The notes under the pieces are model-generated. The model did no database searches. It was not told where the DNA came from and was given only the letters and a program-made list of their open reading frames with translations. Shown piece after piece: positions 35,394 to 45,500 of a DNA stretch of 64,000 bases (positions within the stretch are counted from its first letter, which is position 1; every line of letters starts with the position of its first letter). Position numbers and translations under genes: made by a program. Source of the stretch: Mucilaginibacter mallensis (GTDB lineage Bacteria > Bacteroidota > Bacteroidia > Sphingobacteriales > Sphingobacteriaceae). The stretch is taken from assembly GCF_900105165.1 (NCBI RefSeq), contig NZ_LT629740.1, positions 2,418,001-2,482,000 on the forward strand. The letters are read 5' to 3'.

Positions 35394-35434
35394 AACAAAA
35401 GGTCCCTGTGCATTACGCACAGGGACCTTTTGTT
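35394..35434. terminator. perfect 18-bp terminator hairpin
   Basis: An 18-base arm (35394-35411, containing GGTCCCTGTGC) pairs exactly with 35417-35434 across a 5-base loop (ATTAC), ending in TTTTGTT. It terminates the upstream genes. Confidence 0.85.
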
Positions 35435-35541
35435 ATTTAATAATCTGAATAATATATTGATTTTAAGTAATTTATAAATATTAAAAAAATAATTTATAAA
35501 CTATTTCTCAAATATTTTGTTATAATAAGAAACATACTACA

Positions 35542-36639
35542 ATGAAAAAGATAATAAAAAGTGTCATATTAATTGCGGGCCTTGCAATTGCAGCACCCCA
35601 GTTACATGCACAGGTAAGTGTAGGCTTATCGGTGCGTATAGGGCCACCGGCTATACCGGTATATGAACAGCCAATTTGCCCTGCAGATGGTTACATATGG
35701 ACACCAGGTTACTGGGCATATGGCGATAATGGTTATTATTGGGTACCGGGTGTTTGGGTGGCACCACCAAGCATTGGCGTATTATGGACACCGGCATGGT
35801 GGGGTTTTGATGGCGGCATTTACGCGTTCCATTCAGGTTATTGGGGCCCGCACGTAGGTTTCTATGGTGGTATTAACTATGGCTTTGGTTATGGTGGCTC
35901 TGGTTATTACGGTGGTAGATGGAGTGGTGGCCACTTTGCTTACAACACATCTGTAACTCGTGTTAACAGAACCATTATTCATAATACTTATATAAACAAT
36001 AATTATGTGCACAATAATAGCCGGGCTAGTTTTAATGGCCGCGGTGGTGTAACAGCAAGGCCAACACGAAATGATCAAATGGCTGCCCGCGACAGGCACA
36101 TTCCGGCTACATCAAACCAAATGGCTCACCAGCGTACAGCAAGTACAAACCGTAGTCAGTTTGCATCTGTTAACCACGGTCGTCCGGCTGTAGCTGCAGA
36201 ACGTGCTAATACGAGAGCAGTAAACCGTCAGGCTAATGCACAACGTGTTACGGCAAGAGCAACCAATCATCAGGCTAATGCTCAACATTCAGTTGCAAGG
36301 GCAACAAACCATTCTGCAAATGCGCAGCGTTCTGTGGCTAGAGCTACCAATAATCAGGCTAGAGCAACTAATCATCAAGCTAATGCACAGCGTTCTGTTG
36401 CTCGGTCGAATATGAATGCTCAACGTGCTAACACCAGCAGGCAGCCAAGTGCTCAACACAATGCTCCTCAAAGAATAAGCATGCAACAACACCAGGTTAA
36501 TCGTGCTCCTGCTCAAAGGCCTATGGGGCAACCGCAGCAGCATAGTCAACCGCAGCAGCATAGTCAACCACAACAGCATAGTCAGCCACGCCCGCAACCG
36601 CAGCATCAGGCTGCACCGGGTGGTGAACATCGCAGATAA
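35542..36639 (+). CDS. YXWGXW-repeat secreted protein with low-complexity tail
   Basis: 365 residues with a signal peptide (about 1-24). Residues about 35-115 hold tandem Trp-rich repeats of the YXWGXW family: GYIWTPGYWAYG, YYWVPGVWVAP and VLWTPAWWGF, followed by a Gly/Tyr stretch (GFGYGGSGYYGGRWSGG). From about 200 the sequence is built of repeats of RATNHQANAQRSVA type, then of QPQQHS. It is an exported, probably surface or periplasmic protein of unknown role, with a very basic, disordered tail. Confidence 0.85.
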   Translation: MKKIIKSVILIAGLAIAAPQLHAQVSVGLSVRIGPPAIPVYEQPICPADGYIWTPGYWAYGDNGYYWVPGVWVAPPSIGVLWTPAWWGFDGGIYAFHSGYWGPHVGFYGGINYGFGYGGSGYYGGRWSGGHFAYNTSVTRVNRTIIHNTYINNNYVHNNSRASFNGRGGVTARPTRNDQMAARDRHIPATSNQMAHQRTASTNRSQFASVNHGRPAVAAERANTRAVNRQANAQRVTARATNHQANAQHSVARATNHSANAQRSVARATNNQARATNHQANAQRSVARSNMNAQRANTSRQPSAQHNAPQRISMQQHQVNRAPAQRPMGQPQQHSQPQQHSQPQQHSQPRPQPQHQAAPGGEHRR

Positions 36640-36660
36640 TTAATCATTTATTCTTATATA

Positions 36661-36701
36661 AAAAGTAAAACCCGGTATTAATAACACCGGGTTTTACTTT
36701 T
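36661..36701. terminator. terminator hairpin between YXWGXW and YeiH genes
   Basis: AAAAGTAAAACCCGGT (36661-36676) pairs exactly with ACCGGGTTTTACTTTT (36686-36701) around a 9-base loop. With T-runs on both sides it can end transcription of the plus-strand gene and of the converging YeiH gene. Confidence 0.85.
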
Positions 36702-36719
36702 AAAAGGGTTTTTTAGTGA

Positions 36720-37694
36720 TTATGCGAGATGCATTACCGCATATAATGCAGTGGATGATATAGCAATCCAAAGCACAAGACCCTGGAATAATGGTTTAAA
36801 ACCAACTGATACTAAAACCTGCCTTGATAATCCCGCACCTATTAAAAACAAAGTAAGTGTTAAGCCTGCTTTGGCAATTAATATAATGTAGGGACTAACA
36901 ATTGATACTGTCGGAATATAGGTATTTGCCACCATGGCCAATATAAACAAGCCTATAAAGTAGGGGATACTGATTTTTTTTGATTTGTTTTTGAAGATAA
37001 AGGTCGACATAAAGGCAACCGGGATGATCCATAGTGCTCTTGCCAGTTTTACAGTAGTGGCTACTTCAAGTGCATGGACGCCATATTTGCTTGCGGCTCC
37101 AACTACTGAACTTGTATCATGTATGGCAATAGCGCACCATAAGCCAAACTGGGTTTGTGAAAGGTTAAAATGATGCCCTATACCAGGGAAGATAAACAGT
37201 GCTATTGAGTTGAATATAAAAACACAGCCAAGCGCTATAGATATTTGCTTTTCTTCGGCTTTTATTACCGGGGAAATTGCTGCTATGGCGCTGCCGCCAC
37301 AAATGGCCGTACCTGTTGAGATGAGGTATGAGGTCTTTTTCTCAATTTTTAACCATCTGCCTAAAAAATAACCAAAAACTAATGTTGATGTGATAGAAGC
37401 TATGGTAAATAATATGCCTTCTTTGCCAGCTTGCAGGGCACTGTGAACATTCATACCGAAGCCTAAGCCAACAACTGATACCTGGAGTAGTAAATGTGTG
37501 GCTTTGTGGTTCAGCTGCATATAAGGGTGGCCTGTAAGTTGCGCTACAATAAGTCCCATCAGCAATGCAATAGCCGGACTTACAAATGGGCTTAAGCAAA
37601 GTATAACGCAACCAATAAATATTGCCTTACTGGCATTATCATTTACATGCAGTAATAAGCCGTTATTTTTAATTGATGTATTTTGTGTGTACAT
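36720..37694 (-). CDS. YeiH-family (UPF0324) putative sulfate exporter
   Basis: 324 residues with about 10 membrane helices. SYLISTGTAICGGSAIAAISPVI (position about 122-144), in which GTAICGGSAI is the family signature, and AIHDTSSVVGAASKYG (about 188-203) are conserved in the YeiH/UPF0324 transporters. The E. coli YeiH is proposed to export sulfate-related anions; the substrate here is unknown. It shares a dyad operator with the LysR gene upstream. The 5' leader has an inverted repeat at 37695-37721. Confidence 0.9.
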   Translation of the reverse strand: MYTQNTSIKNNGLLLHVNDNASKAIFIGCVILCLSPFVSPAIALLMGLIVAQLTGHPYMQLNHKATHLLLQVSVVGLGFGMNVHSALQAGKEGILFTIASITSTLVFGYFLGRWLKIEKKTSYLISTGTAICGGSAIAAISPVIKAEEKQISIALGCVFIFNSIALFIFPGIGHHFNLSQTQFGLWCAIAIHDTSSVVGAASKYGVHALEVATTVKLARALWIIPVAFMSTFIFKNKSKKISIPYFIGLFILAMVANTYIPTVSIVSPYIILIAKAGLTLTLFLIGAGLSRQVLVSVGFKPLFQGLVLWIAISSTALYAVMHLA

Positions 37695-37721
37695 GACCTT
37701 TGTTTTAATAGATCAAAGGTC
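37695..37721 (-). promoter_or_regulatory. inverted repeat directly before the YeiH start
   Basis: GACCTTTG (37695-37702) and CAAAGGTC (37714-37721) are exact reverse complements, 11 bases apart, ending at the base next to the start codon. It may form an RNA hairpin over the translation start or serve as a protein site. Confidence 0.4.
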
Positions 37722-37764
37722 GGCCAATTTATAAAGAGGTTTTTATCATTAAATGTAATTATTG

Positions 37765-37779
37765 ATAACATTTAGTTAT
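37765..37779. promoter_or_regulatory. LysR-type dyad operator upstream of YeiH
   Basis: ATAAC-ATTTA-GTTAT is a perfect 5+5 dyad with a five-base spacer (T-N11-A type), preceded by TTG and followed by G. The same dyad with another spacer lies upstream of the LysR gene at 38784-38798. It is 71 bases before the YeiH start and within the 134-base gap between the two genes. Confidence 0.65.
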
Positions 37780-37828
37780 GGTATTTGTCGAATAGGGATT
37801 TAGGTTTAAAGGAAATTTGCTCTTTACC

Positions 37829-38725
37829 CTAACCTACTTTATAATTACGGGCAAAGCGGATAAATAATTCAGCCAGGGGCGATGACTGGCCATGCAGCTG
37901 TATGAAATGAAAAGGACGTTCAACAGTGAGACCTTTAATATCAATTATGCGGCATTCATTATTTCGTAATTCTTTTAAAATAGAATGGATCGATAAAAAT
38001 GCAAGGCAATTACTATGTAACACGTATGATTTTATACTCTCACTACCTCCAAGTTGCATCTCAATATGTAGGTCTGATAGTTTTATATGATGAGGTTTTA
38101 AAGCATGGGCAATTACATCCAATGTACCTGACCCCGGTTCACGTAAGAGCAAGGGATAGTTTTTTAGCTCATCAGGCTTTATGGTTACCTTTTTTATCAG
38201 ATTATTATTTGCTGCGCTTACCAGTACCAGTTCATCCTGCAAATACTCTTCGTATTTAATTTGCGGGTTGCGTGATATACCCTCAATTATACCGATCTCA
38301 ATATTCCTGTCGAGTAATGCCTGCTCCATATCTTCAGTATTGCCGGTTATCAGCAGCACTTTTATATCCTTAAATTTTTTATGGAATTGTGCCAGTATTG
38401 GTGGTATAATGTATTGTGCAACCGTGGTGCTGGCGCCAATATGTAACACGCCATTGTGCTGATCAACCAGCATATTCATGTCGTATTCCAGTTCGCGGTA
38501 GGTAGTGAAAAGTTTGCCTGTGTATTGTAAAAGTGTTTCGCCGGCAGGAGTGAGGCTGATCTTTTTATTTCCGCTTCTTTCAAACAAAGAAACCTTGAAT
38601 TCGCTCTCCAGTTCCTTTATATGTTTAGTTACGGCAGGCTGACTTATAAATAGCTCATCTGCCGCCTTAGTAAAATTAAGTCGTTTAGCTACGGTATAAA
38701 ACACTTGCAGGCGGAAGTCAAACAT
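37829..38725 (-). CDS. LysR-family transcriptional regulator (CysB/YeiE-like)
   Basis: 298 residues, full-length LysR. The N-terminal helix-turn-helix is RLNFTKAADELFISQPAVTKHIKELE (positions about 15-40), followed by a linker helix and an effector-binding domain from about 90. It lies upstream of YeiH in the same direction, matching the common lysR-yeiH pairing. A dyad operator (ATAAC-N5-GTTAT) stands 59 bases before its start and another before YeiH, so it probably controls itself and the exporter. Confidence 0.9.
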   Translation of the reverse strand: MFDFRLQVFYTVAKRLNFTKAADELFISQPAVTKHIKELESEFKVSLFERSGNKKISLTPAGETLLQYTGKLFTTYRELEYDMNMLVDQHNGVLHIGASTTVAQYIIPPILAQFHKKFKDIKVLLITGNTEDMEQALLDRNIEIGIIEGISRNPQIKYEEYLQDELVLVSAANNNLIKKVTIKPDELKNYPLLLREPGSGTLDVIAHALKPHHIKLSDLHIEMQLGGSESIKSYVLHSNCLAFLSIHSILKELRNNECRIIDIKGLTVERPFHFIQLHGQSSPLAELFIRFARNYKVG

Positions 38726-38743
38726 AATCAGATCTTAAGGCCT

Positions 38744-38751
38744 CAAAAATA
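38744..38751 (-). promoter_or_regulatory. -7 box for the LysR gene
   Basis: On the minus strand TATTTTTG fits TAnnTTTG exactly, 19 bases before the LysR start. The -33 region is only TTTTA. The dyad at 38784-38798 lies just upstream of that region, a usual place for an activator. Confidence 0.45.
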
Positions 38752-38783
38752 ACTATTTGCGTTTTAATAAAATAGTATATTTG

Positions 38784-38798
38784 ATAACAAAATGTTAT
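38784..38798. promoter_or_regulatory. LysR-type dyad operator upstream of the LysR gene
   Basis: ATAAC-AAAAT-GTTAT, the same half-sites, spacer length and flanking TTG...G as at 37765-37779. Its place, 59 bases before the LysR start, suggests autoregulation. The remainder of 38726-38914 holds nothing else I can identify. Confidence 0.65.
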
Positions 38799-38914
38799 GT
38801 GTAATGTCCTGATAGCCATAAAGAAAATAGCCCGCCCGGGGCTGATTGAACGTATATGGTATTTTTAAATACTTATATTAAGGTGTCTATAATTAAAATG
38901 CAGTATGCAACAAC

Positions 38915-39562
38915 TTAATTATTGGATTTATACATTGCCCTTCCTGCCAAAATAAGTAGTACACTAAGTATTGCAAAACCTATAATCATTCCCAATGAAT
39001 TCATGGCTACACTTGCATAACCCAGTTTGCCAACATCTACAAAAGGATAGGGGTAATAACCACTAATAGCGCCTCTTATCAAAATATAAACCAAATAAAC
39101 CAGTGGATAGATGAGCCAGTAATATATTTCGCTCCATTTTAACCTGGCCTTGGCTGCAAAAAGAAACCAATAAATAACGTACAGTACCGGAACAACTACA
39201 TGCAATAGCTCATTGGCAAGTATGGAGAAGCCTTCCAAAACAATCAGGTTGCGCAATATTATATTATAAGTTATGCCTACGGTTGCTATGTAAACCGTAA
39301 TTGCACCAGTTGCCGATGCTGATGAAAAGTATTTTCCCCATCTGCCGGTGGGGTTCAACAACGGTAGTGTTAAACTTTTCGCAACCAATATATTGCTCAG
39401 GATGGTAAAATAGCTTAATAACTGCACCAGTATACCGCCAAATGTTCTACCCTCGGTAACATATACTGAAAACGATATTGAAAACTGTAAAACGATAGCA
39501 AACCAGGCCACCAAAGCGGTTAAAGCCATGAAAGCTATTTTGACAGAAGTTTTTTGATACAT
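38915..39562 (-). CDS. Pr6Pr-family membrane protein
   Basis: 215 residues from ATG at 39562; an extension to a GTG at 39631 adds 23 polar residues and is less likely. Six membrane helices are spread over the length, with SYFTILSNILVAKSL (about 48-62), LLHVVVPVLYVIYW and GYYPYPFVDVGKLGY (about 170), the marks of the Pr6Pr family. The function is unknown. It stands alone and diverges from the efflux operon at 39835. Confidence 0.75.
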   Translation of the reverse strand: MYQKTSVKIAFMALTALVAWFAIVLQFSISFSVYVTEGRTFGGILVQLLSYFTILSNILVAKSLTLPLLNPTGRWGKYFSSASATGAITVYIATVGITYNIILRNLIVLEGFSILANELLHVVVPVLYVIYWFLFAAKARLKWSEIYYWLIYPLVYLVYILIRGAISGYYPYPFVDVGKLGYASVAMNSLGMIIGFAILSVLLILAGRAMYKSNN

Positions 39563-39664
39563 TAGCCTGAAATTAAGTTGTTTAGTGTTTAAATTTAGCT
39601 CTCCCAATAATTTATAAGCCCAAGTACTCACAAATTAATATCGGTTTCAAACTATAATATTAAG

Positions 39665-39678
39665 TAACAATATTGATA
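39665..39678. promoter_or_regulatory. imperfect palindrome, upstream copy
   Basis: TAACAATATTGATA differs at one base from the perfect palindrome at 39722-39735. A third partial copy, CAACAATATGG, is at 39685-39695. The repetition points to a repressor of the efflux operon or of the Pr6Pr gene. Confidence 0.5.
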
Positions 39679-39721
39679 AATAAGCAACAATATGGGGTGG
39701 TTTAATTCACTAATACCTAGT

Positions 39722-39735
39722 TAACAATATTGTTA
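39722..39735. promoter_or_regulatory. perfect 14-bp palindrome upstream of the efflux operon
   Basis: TAACAATATTGTTA is its own reverse complement and lies 100 bases before the efflux operon start. TetR- or MarR-type regulators bind such sites, and pump operons are usual targets, but no such gene is in the window. The rest of 39632-39834 shows no clear TAnnTTTG box. Confidence 0.55.
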
Positions 39736-39834
39736 CCTGTAATAATGCATCAAATTACCATTTTTGCAAACACATATTATTAGTAACTGTATATAACAGG
39801 GTAAACCTTACATATACCGGATCAGCATCTGTTT

Positions 39835-41289
39835 ATGAAATATCATTTATCAAACCGCAAACCATACTGTTATAAATTAGCCGATTTCTTTTTTTATACA
39901 GACAAAATCCGGTTGTTTTTATTGATCGTTACTTTTTCCTGCCTGTCACTTGCTGGCTATGCGCAGGATCCAACACCTGATACCAGTAAGATGCTTGCTA
40001 CGATTAATGATATCAGCAGAAATGGCGGCGAGTTTTTAACCATACAGCAATGTATTGATTATGCATTGGTACATCAACCCGGATTAAACCAAACCTTAAT
40101 AAATCAAAGCATTACAAGGGAAACCAATGCAATAGCATTATCATCATGGTTACCACAAGTTAACGCTACCGGTAGTGGTGTACATTACATACAACAATCC
40201 AACTATTCAAGTGCAACAACTGGTACAGGCACCAGTTCAAGCAGTACTGCAACAAAATCAAGCGCTGCCAATAGCTTTATACCTGAGCTTGCTGTTTCGC
40301 AGGCCATATTTAGTCCCAGTTTATTATTTGCAGCTAAAAGTGCGCCATTGTTGATTACACAGTCTAAACAAATTACAGACAGCACCAAAATATACCTGGT
40401 ATCGGCGGTAAGTAAGTCTTTTTATAACGTGTTGCTTACTTTAGAGCAGATCAATGTATTAAAAGAGGATACTGCACGCCTGGGTAAAAATCTCCGCGAT
40501 GCTTATCACCAATATAAAGGTGGTATTGTTGATGAAACAGATTATGAAGAGGCTGCGATATCATTAAATAATTCAAAAGCTTCATTAAAGCAAGCCAATG
40601 AAACTGTAGTACCGCAATATGCTGTGTTAAAACGCTTAATGGGCTATCCGCCTGAAAAGCAATTCAATGTTAATTTTGATACCCTGCAAATGGCACAAAG
40701 TATTAACGTGGATACCACCCAGCAGTTAGCCTATGAAAAACGTATTGAGTATCAACAGCTAAAAACGCAAAAGGATATTCAGAACGAGCAGATTAAATAT
40801 TATAGAACATCCTTCCTGCCAACTGTATCTGCCTTTTATAATTATGACCTGGCTTATGAGAATAGCCGGGTGTCAAACCTGTTTTCAAACTCATATCCAA
40901 GTCAATTAATTGGTGTATCCATCAGCATACCTATTTTTACCGGACTATCGCGCATACACAGCTTGCACAGGGCCAAATTACAGGAGGAAGTGCTGAACTG
41001 GAGTGAGGTTGATCTAAAATCGCAGATCTATTCAGAATATACCTCAGCGTTGGGTAGTTACAAAAGCAACCTGTATAACTTAAAGTTGTTACAACAAAAT
41101 GTAACCCTTGCCAAGCGCACTTATTTTGTGGTGACCTTACAATACAAGCAAGGTATAGTGGCCTACTTAAATGTGATAACAGCCGAATCAAATCTTATAT
41201 CATCAGAAATCAGTTACTTAAACGCACTGTTCCAAACATTGTCGAGCAAGATCGATCTGCAGAAGGCAATGGGAAACATAACTTACTAA
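39835..41289 (+). CDS. TolC-family outer membrane efflux protein
   Basis: 484 residues. A long leader with the hydrophobic stretch FLLIVTFSCLSLAGYAQ (about 26-44) ends in a signal cleavage site. Two outer-membrane-efflux repeats follow: CIDYALVHQPGLNQTLINQS with a helical span through about 210, and a second span of about 250-480, with a Ser/Thr loop (about 125-145). Together with the adaptor and two pumps downstream it makes a tripartite drug-efflux set. It is 19 bases from the adaptor gene. Confidence 0.9.
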   Translation: MKYHLSNRKPYCYKLADFFFYTDKIRLFLLIVTFSCLSLAGYAQDPTPDTSKMLATINDISRNGGEFLTIQQCIDYALVHQPGLNQTLINQSITRETNAIALSSWLPQVNATGSGVHYIQQSNYSSATTGTGTSSSSTATKSSAANSFIPELAVSQAIFSPSLLFAAKSAPLLITQSKQITDSTKIYLVSAVSKSFYNVLLTLEQINVLKEDTARLGKNLRDAYHQYKGGIVDETDYEEAAISLNNSKASLKQANETVVPQYAVLKRLMGYPPEKQFNVNFDTLQMAQSINVDTTQQLAYEKRIEYQQLKTQKDIQNEQIKYYRTSFLPTVSAFYNYDLAYENSRVSNLFSNSYPSQLIGVSISIPIFTGLSRIHSLHRAKLQEEVLNWSEVDLKSQIYSEYTSALGSYKSNLYNLKLLQQNVTLAKRTYFVVTLQYKQGIVAYLNVITAESNLISSEISYLNALFQTLSSKIDLQKAMGNITY

Positions 41290-41308
41290 CGCATAACAAC
41301 AGCCCTAA

Positions 41309-42490
41309 ATGAATAAAGCAATTTTAACTACCGTTTTTGCAAGCTCCCTGCTTTTGGCTGCTTGTGCAAAAAAACAGCCACCCGCAAATACGGAGGTACC
41401 TGTTAATTTATTAAAAGTTACCAAAAAAACAGTTTTGTATTATGATAAATATCCGGCAACAACGGCAGCATTAAGCCAGGTTAGTTTGCTTCCGCAGGTG
41501 CAGGGAGCTGTTACCGGCATATTTTTTACCGAAGGTACCCATGTTAAAAAAGGGCAGAAACTGTATACTATTGATGAACGCCTGTATAAGGATGCTTACG
41601 ATGCGGCAGTTGCTAACCTGCAGGTTTCACAAGGTACGCTTGTACAATCGCAACAGGATGCCGATAGGTATGATTATTTAAATAAATACAACGCCGTTGC
41701 CAAGCAATTGTATGATCACGCGGTTATTACCCTGCAAAACGCTAAAAACTCGGTAAAATCATCTGAACAAGCAGTAAAATCAGCCAAAACAAATTTGAGC
41801 TATTCTACTATTTATGCTCCGTTCGACGGTACTATTGGCCTTAGTCAGGTAAAGCTAGGGAATGTGGTTACAGTTGGTACTACTGTGCTGAATACGATCT
41901 CAACGGATAATCCAATGGCGGTTGATTTTGTCATCAATGAAAAACAATTACCAAAATTTGAGAAACTTCAGTTTGCAAAGAAAACTATCGACTCATTATT
42001 TACTATTTTATTGCCCGATGGCTCTCTTTATCCTGCTACAGGCAAAATGTCAGTAATTGACCGTGCGGTTGATTCACAAACAGGTTCTATTACAATCAGG
42101 TTGGTGTTTAGTAATCCAAAAGGTGTTTTAAGGACGGGCATGAGCTGCGTAGTTAAGGTACATAATCAGGATACAGAGCCACAACTGGTTATACCAAGTA
42201 AAGCCGTTGTTGAGCAAATGGGCGAATACTTTGTATATGTTGCTAAAGATACATTGGTTAATAACCCTAAAGCAGGTGCCGATTCAGCTAAGAATCAACT
42301 AAAACAGCTTAGAGCGAGTGAGAAAAAAGTACAGGTTGGGCAAACAATAGGTGCTAACGTTGTGATAAAAAGTGGTATAGATGAGGGTGAAAGAGTAGTA
42401 GTTGACGGCGTGCAGACGCTTCACGATAATGTGCAGATAACAACTGCTAATAAGATAGGCCCTTCAGCAGGCGGCAAAGGCGGGAAATGA
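41309..42490 (+). CDS. RND efflux periplasmic adaptor (membrane fusion) lipoprotein
   Basis: 393 residues. The lipobox LLLAAC ends in Cys19, so the protein is a lipid-anchored adaptor. It has the lipoyl/barrel half (VSLLPQVQGAVTGIFFTEGTHVKKGQKLYTID), an alpha-hairpin of about 60-residue arms, the return STIYAPFDGTIGLSQVKLGN, and a beta-barrel. The first Gly-rich strand and APFDGTI are typical of AcrA/MexA-type proteins. The C-terminus is Gly/Lys-rich. Confidence 0.95.
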   Translation: MNKAILTTVFASSLLLAACAKKQPPANTEVPVNLLKVTKKTVLYYDKYPATTAALSQVSLLPQVQGAVTGIFFTEGTHVKKGQKLYTIDERLYKDAYDAAVANLQVSQGTLVQSQQDADRYDYLNKYNAVAKQLYDHAVITLQNAKNSVKSSEQAVKSAKTNLSYSTIYAPFDGTIGLSQVKLGNVVTVGTTVLNTISTDNPMAVDFVINEKQLPKFEKLQFAKKTIDSLFTILLPDGSLYPATGKMSVIDRAVDSQTGSITIRLVFSNPKGVLRTGMSCVVKVHNQDTEPQLVIPSKAVVEQMGEYFVYVAKDTLVNNPKAGADSAKNQLKQLRASEKKVQVGQTIGANVVIKSGIDEGERVVVDGVQTLHDNVQITTANKIGPSAGGKGGK

Positions 42491-42528
42491 TAATATACAG
42501 GCTACTGTCTATAGATATAAAATAATAT

Positions 42529-45500
42529 ATGATTGCTAATACTTTTATTAAAAGACCGGTAACTGCTATAGTTATATCTATCGTATTGGTGATCACTGGT
42601 ATTGTAAGTATACTTGTTTTACCGATTGACCAATACCCGGATATTACACCACCTGTTGTACAGGTGAACGGCCAGTTTACAGGTGCCGACGCGCAAACTG
42701 TTGAGCAAACGGTTGCGACTCCTATAGAGGAGCAGGTGAATGGTACCCCCGGCATGGAATACATGCAAAGCAACAGCACCAACAATGGCTTGATGCAAAT
42801 GAACGTTACCTTTAAAATAGGTACCGACATTGATGTTGCCGCACTTGATGTGCAAAACCGTGTGAGCATTGCAACTCCGTTGCTGCCGGCAGTGGTAAGT
42901 CGTTTGGGCTTAACTGTACGTGCGGTAAACCCAAGCATGCTGATGATGGTTGCTATATATGCACCCAAAAACACGCATAACATTACTTTTTTAGATAACT
43001 ACACCAATATATTTATTCAGGACGCCTTATTGCGTGTGCCGGGTGTAGGCAGCATAAACCGCTTTACTGATGATTTCAGTATGCGTATCTGGATGAACCC
43101 AGAGAAACTGGCAAACTACAGTTTAACACCTACCGACATAATTAATGCCCTAAACGCACAAAACGTTCAGGTAGCTGCTGGTACCGCCGGTGTGCCGCCA
43201 CAGGCATCAACCCAAACTTATGAGCTTGGTATATTGGTGAACGGCCGTTTAAGCAAGGTGTCGGAGTTTGAAAATATCATTGTAAAGACTAATCCTGCCA
43301 CCGGCGAGCTGGTTTACTTAAAGGATGTTGCAAGGGTTGAACTGGGTAAATTCACTTTCTCAAGTAACTCATTTGTTGATGGCCACCGGGCATCATACCT
43401 GCAAATTTACCAGGCACCTGGTAGTAATGCTTTGCAAACTGCTCAGGGTGTATATGATGAGCTGGCTAAATTAAAGCAAACATTTCCGTCTGATGTGCAG
43501 TACAGCGTTCCGTTTGAATCGGTTACCGTTGTAAAGGTTTCCATGGAAGATGTGGTTGGTACATTGCTAAAAACACTCGGATTGGTTGCTATTGTGGTTT
43601 ACCTGTTCTTACAAAACTGGCGTTCAACGCTTATACCTGTGCTGGCTATCCCGGTATCTATATTTGGTACATTCTGCTTTTTCATCCCTTTAGGCTTCAC
43701 TATAAATACCTTAACCATGTTTGGTTTTGTATTGGCGATAGGTATTGTGGTGGATGACGCGATCATTGTCGTCGAGGCGGTGCAGCATTATATTGATGAA
43801 GAGGGTATGACAGCCAAAGAAGGTACCTACCAGGCCATGAAAGATATATCGGCACCGGTTGTAGCTATCGCGTTAATACTTGCCGCGGTGTTCGTACCGG
43901 TAGGCTTTATACCGGGCATTGTTGGTCGTTTATATCAACAGTTCGCTATCACTATTGCTATATCAGTAATTATATCGGCCTTCATCGCGTTATCATTAAC
44001 CCCCGCGCTTTGTACGTTGTTGCTAAAGCCAACCAGTATAACTAAGGATGCGAAAGGCATTAATAAACTGTTCTTTAAGTTTAACGCATGGTTTGAGCGT
44101 ATAACAGCCAGCTACACCAAAGGTGTAAAGAAAAGTATTGAAGGATCAAAGTACATTGTTATTCTATTGGTTTGTCTTTGCGCAGGTGCTTACTTCCTGT
44201 TCCAGTCTAAGCCTACAGGGTTTATCCCATCCGAAGATGATGGCAACTTATATGTGACGTTCCAGTTACCTCCGGCTTCATCAACAGCGGCATCAGTTAA
44301 CTTAATGAGTAAGTTAATGCAGGTAGTTGGTTCAACGCCGGGCGTGGCGCATTATGCAGCACTATCTGGATTAAACGTAGTAACCAATGCCAGTAACTCT
44401 AATAACGGTACTATCTATTGCCAGCTTGCCCCATGGGATGAACGTAGCAAAACCAGTGAGCAGGTTCCGGGTATTGTTGCTGTAATGCAGAAGCGCATAA
44501 GAGAGGCAGGAATAAAGAGTGCCAACGTACAGGTAATACAACCTTCGCCTTTACCGGGTGTGGGTACTACAGTTGGTTTTAGCATACAGATTGAGCAACG
44601 CAGCACCAATGATAATTTACAGGATTTCCAAAAGGTGGTTGATAAGTTTGTTGCCGCGGCTAATCAAAATCCGGCTATAACTAAGGCTTATACTTATTAT
44701 ACGGCACATACCCCTAACTATAATCTTACTGTTGATCGTGAAAAGTGCGAAAAGCTGGGTGTTAGCGTAGGCGATGTATTTACTACCATACAAGCCTTTA
44801 TGGGTAGTTTGTATATCAATGACTTTACTACGTATAACCGTACATTCCACGTTGTGGTGCAGGCTGATACAGCTTACCGTACCATGATATCGGACATGAA
44901 CAAATATTATGTACGTAACCAGGCAGGTACTATGGTGCCACTGGGTACAGTGATCAGCTACCAGCCTACAGATGCTGCTCCGCTGATATCGCACTTTAAT
45001 ATATTCCGCACAGCTGAGGTTGATGGTTCATCGGCCCCGGGTTACAGCAGTTCACAGGCGCTTGCTGCCATGCAGGACCTCGCCGCAAAAACATTACCTG
45101 AAGGTTATACCTATGAATTCTCTGGCTTAAGTTATGAGGAAATAAAGGCGGGTTCAACCACCATTTATATTTTCATGTTCTCTATAACATTTGTGTTCTT
45201 ATTCCTTGCAGCCTTGTATGAAAGCTGGTCGGTGCCGTTCTCGGTATTGCTGGCTGTACCGATAGGTGCATTTGGCGCGATATTAGCCCTTTACTGTGTG
45301 CCAAGCTTAACGGATAACGTTTACGCCCAGATAGGTCTGATTACATTGATAGGTTTGGCGGCCAAGAACGCCATCCTGATTGTAGAGTTTGCCAAAGTAC
45401 GAGTTGACAGGGGTGAAGACCTGCTAAAATCAACGCTCGACGCGGTAAGCCTTCGTTTAAGGCCAATCATCATGACATCCCTGGCATTTATATTGGGTGT

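Noticed and set aside
36190..36600. Repeats that could suggest a CRISPR-like array
   Set aside because: They are in-frame repeats of a basic protein tail with degenerate units and no spacers.
36289..36630. Antisense Leu-rich frame in the repeat tail
   Set aside because: Its composition simply mirrors the repeat codons of the gene on the plus strand.
39563..39631. GTG-started extension of the Pr6Pr gene
   Set aside because: It needs a GTG start and adds polar residues before the first helix; the ATG at 39562 fits better.
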